A stretch of DNA of 33,708 nucleotides from Pseudomonas juntendi (GTDB taxonomy: Bacteria; Pseudomonadota; Gammaproteobacteria; Pseudomonadales; Pseudomonadaceae). Position 1 is the first letter of the stretch; each line of letters starts with the position of its first letter. The notes under the pieces were generated by a model. The model had not been told where the DNA came from, did no database searches, and worked only from the letters and a program-made list of their open reading frames with translations. The translations under genes and the position numbers were made by a program. Location: the NCBI RefSeq assembly GCF_009932375.1, contig NZ_BLJG01000021.1, positions 1-33,708 on the forward strand, read 5' to 3'. Of the stretch, positions 32,710-33,708 are shown in pieces.

Positions 32710-33708
32710 TCAAAACTGAGACACCAGCGCCTCCAGCTGTTCCTGGCGCTCGGCCTGGTTCAGCTTCGCCCCCGGGTTCAGGGTGGACCACTGTGGATGC
32801 GCCCGCGCCCTGACCAGTGCCTCTGGCAGCTTGCCCTCACGCCAGGCCTTTTCATCCAGCTCACCCAGCCTGATGCTGTCCTGCGCTGCATGCCCGCGGC
32901 TGTCCAGGGCCACCATCAACTGCTGCTGACGCAAGGCCAGCAAGCGCAACACCGTATCGTCCACGGTCAACTCGCGCTTGCCCTTGAGTTTGCCCAGCAA
33001 GCGCGCGCCATAGTTGCGCGCCGTCTGCAACGCACCGCCGGCCAGCGCCCCGGCCAGTGCCGCTGCCCCCAGGGTAAGCCCGCCAACCAGCAAGTCGACC
33101 CCGGCACCTGCCGCTGCGCCGGCGGCTACGCCGCTGCCCAGGCGTACGCCCAGCAGCTTCAAGGTTTCGGGGTTGAACAGGTCATCGCCCCAGCGCCCAT
33201 CCAGCAGCGGCAGGTCGCTGGCGTGGGCATCGTCGCGGCGGAAGGCATACAGCTTGAGCAGGGCTTCGACACACCGTTGCTCACGCTGACGAATATCCTG
33301 GCGCAGCGCTTCGATGGCCCGGGCTTCGGCCGCCGGTTCGGCATCGACGCTGCGCCGGCAGGCAGCGCAGTCCAGCAGCAGTTCGGCAATCAGGCGCTTG
33401 CCGCTGTGCTGGCGGGCCAGGCGTTGGGCCTGCTGGTCGTCGATCAGCCGTTGCAAGGCCGGGCGGGCGCTTTCCAGCAGCAGGGCCAGGCTTTCGTACA
33501 GGCGGCGTTCGCCGTCCTCGGGTGGGGCTACGCTGTCGAACCGTACCAACGCGTGAAGGCCAAGCCGGGCAAGGGCTTCGCGCCATTGCGCCTCGCGGTG
33601 CTGGTGGCTGGCGACAAAGTTGAGCACCGGCAACAGCGGCTTGCCGCAACTGGCCAGCACCTCCAGTTCGTCGCGGTACTTGGCCAGCACTGGCTCGCGG
33701 GCATCGAT
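32710..33708 (-). CDS. DUF3482 domain GTPase family protein, cut by the window edge
   Basis: About 332 residues of the C-terminal part are present; the frame is open through 33708, so the N-terminal GTPase domain lies outside. Visible parts are 'KPLLPVLNFVASHQHR', corresponding to the nucleotide-base loop region, a helical Arg-rich stretch, a Gly/Ala-rich hydrophobic hairpin ('GSGVAAGAAAGAGVDLLVGG' onward) that may touch the membrane, and 'YGARLLGKLKGKRELTVDDTV'. This matches DUF3482 proteins of Pseudomonas. Role unknown. It is convergent with cadA at a 44-base gap that holds a weak hairpin, GGGCGG/CCGCCC (32686-32707), without a T tract. Confidence 0.78.
   Translation of the reverse strand: MDAREPVLAKYRDELEVLASCGKPLLPVLNFVASHQHREAQWREALARLGLHALVRFDSVAPPEDGERRLYESLALLLESARPALQRLIDDQQAQRLARQHSGKRLIAELLLDCAACRRSVDAEPAAEARAIEALRQDIRQREQRCVEALLKLYAFRRDDAHASDLPLLDGRWGDDLFNPETLKLLGVRLGSGVAAGAAAGAGVDLLVGGLTLGAAALAGALAGGALQTARNYGARLLGKLKGKRELTVDDTVLRLLALRQQQLMVALDSRGHAAQDSIRLGELDEKAWREGKLPEALVRARAHPQWSTLNPGAKLNQAERQEQLEALVSQF

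Overview
This window looks like core chromosome of a high-GC fluorescent pseudomonad, most likely the Pseudomonas putida group. The evidence is the gene order (oscA-sbp-cysTWA, serA beside a D-2-hydroxyglutarate dehydrogenase, rpiA/ilvA, rppH-ptsP, lgt-thyA, cadR/cadA), a 147-residue CadR carrying the Cys and His residues known from P. putida, and many P. putida-style REP/REPIN repeats between genes. I see no integrase, transposase, phage gene, tRNA, rRNA or CRISPR array. No gap without a gene exceeds about 225 bases, and coding density is high.

Layout. (1) 1-7112 is a sulfur block: the small protein OscA and a sulfate ABC transporter (sbp, cysT, cysW, cysA), then an RBBP9-type serine hydrolase, a stripped-down sigma54-type AAA+ ATPase, and an orphan NlpA/MetQ-type periplasmic binding protein. 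Three AT-rich promoter regions in this block share the same layout, which suggests a common sulfur-starvation regulator such as CysB. (2) 7138-14525 holds mixed genes: a penicillin-acylase-family Ntn hydrolase, a Maa-type acetyltransferase, a thioredoxin-fold-like DUF6436 protein, a lysophospholipase-like hydrolase, a DUF2059 protein, a 2OG-Fe(II) oxygenase, a very short solute-binding protein, and a DUF4399 periplasmic protein. (3) 14690-18179 is the serine module: serA, divergent from a D-2-hydroxyglutarate dehydrogenase and a fumarylacetoacetase-family hydrolase. (4) 18390-20303 has two tandem SdiA-regulated/YjiK-like membrane-anchored paralogues. (5) 20408-26129 has rpiA divergent from ilvA, then a small membrane protein, rppH and ptsP. 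(6) 26185-29689 has an NRDE protein divergent from a TSUP permease, lgt and thyA. (7) 29881-32665 is the cadR/cadA metal-resistance pair. (8) The right edge cuts a DUF3482 GTPase-family gene.

How they work together. The sulfate transporter feeds assimilatory sulfur metabolism, and the neighbouring hydrolase, AAA+ protein and binding protein are probably co-induced. SerA can make D-2-hydroxyglutarate while producing phosphohydroxypyruvate, and the adjacent dehydrogenase recycles it. CadR senses Cd/Zn/Pb and switches on the CadA efflux ATPase from a MerR-type promoter with a long spacer. The most unusual items are the AAA+ protein lacking both the GAFTGA loop and a DNA-binding domain, the shared promoter layout, and the 162-residue solute-binding protein that seems to lack its second lobe. 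All assignments come from reading the sequence and recalled family knowledge; no search was run.
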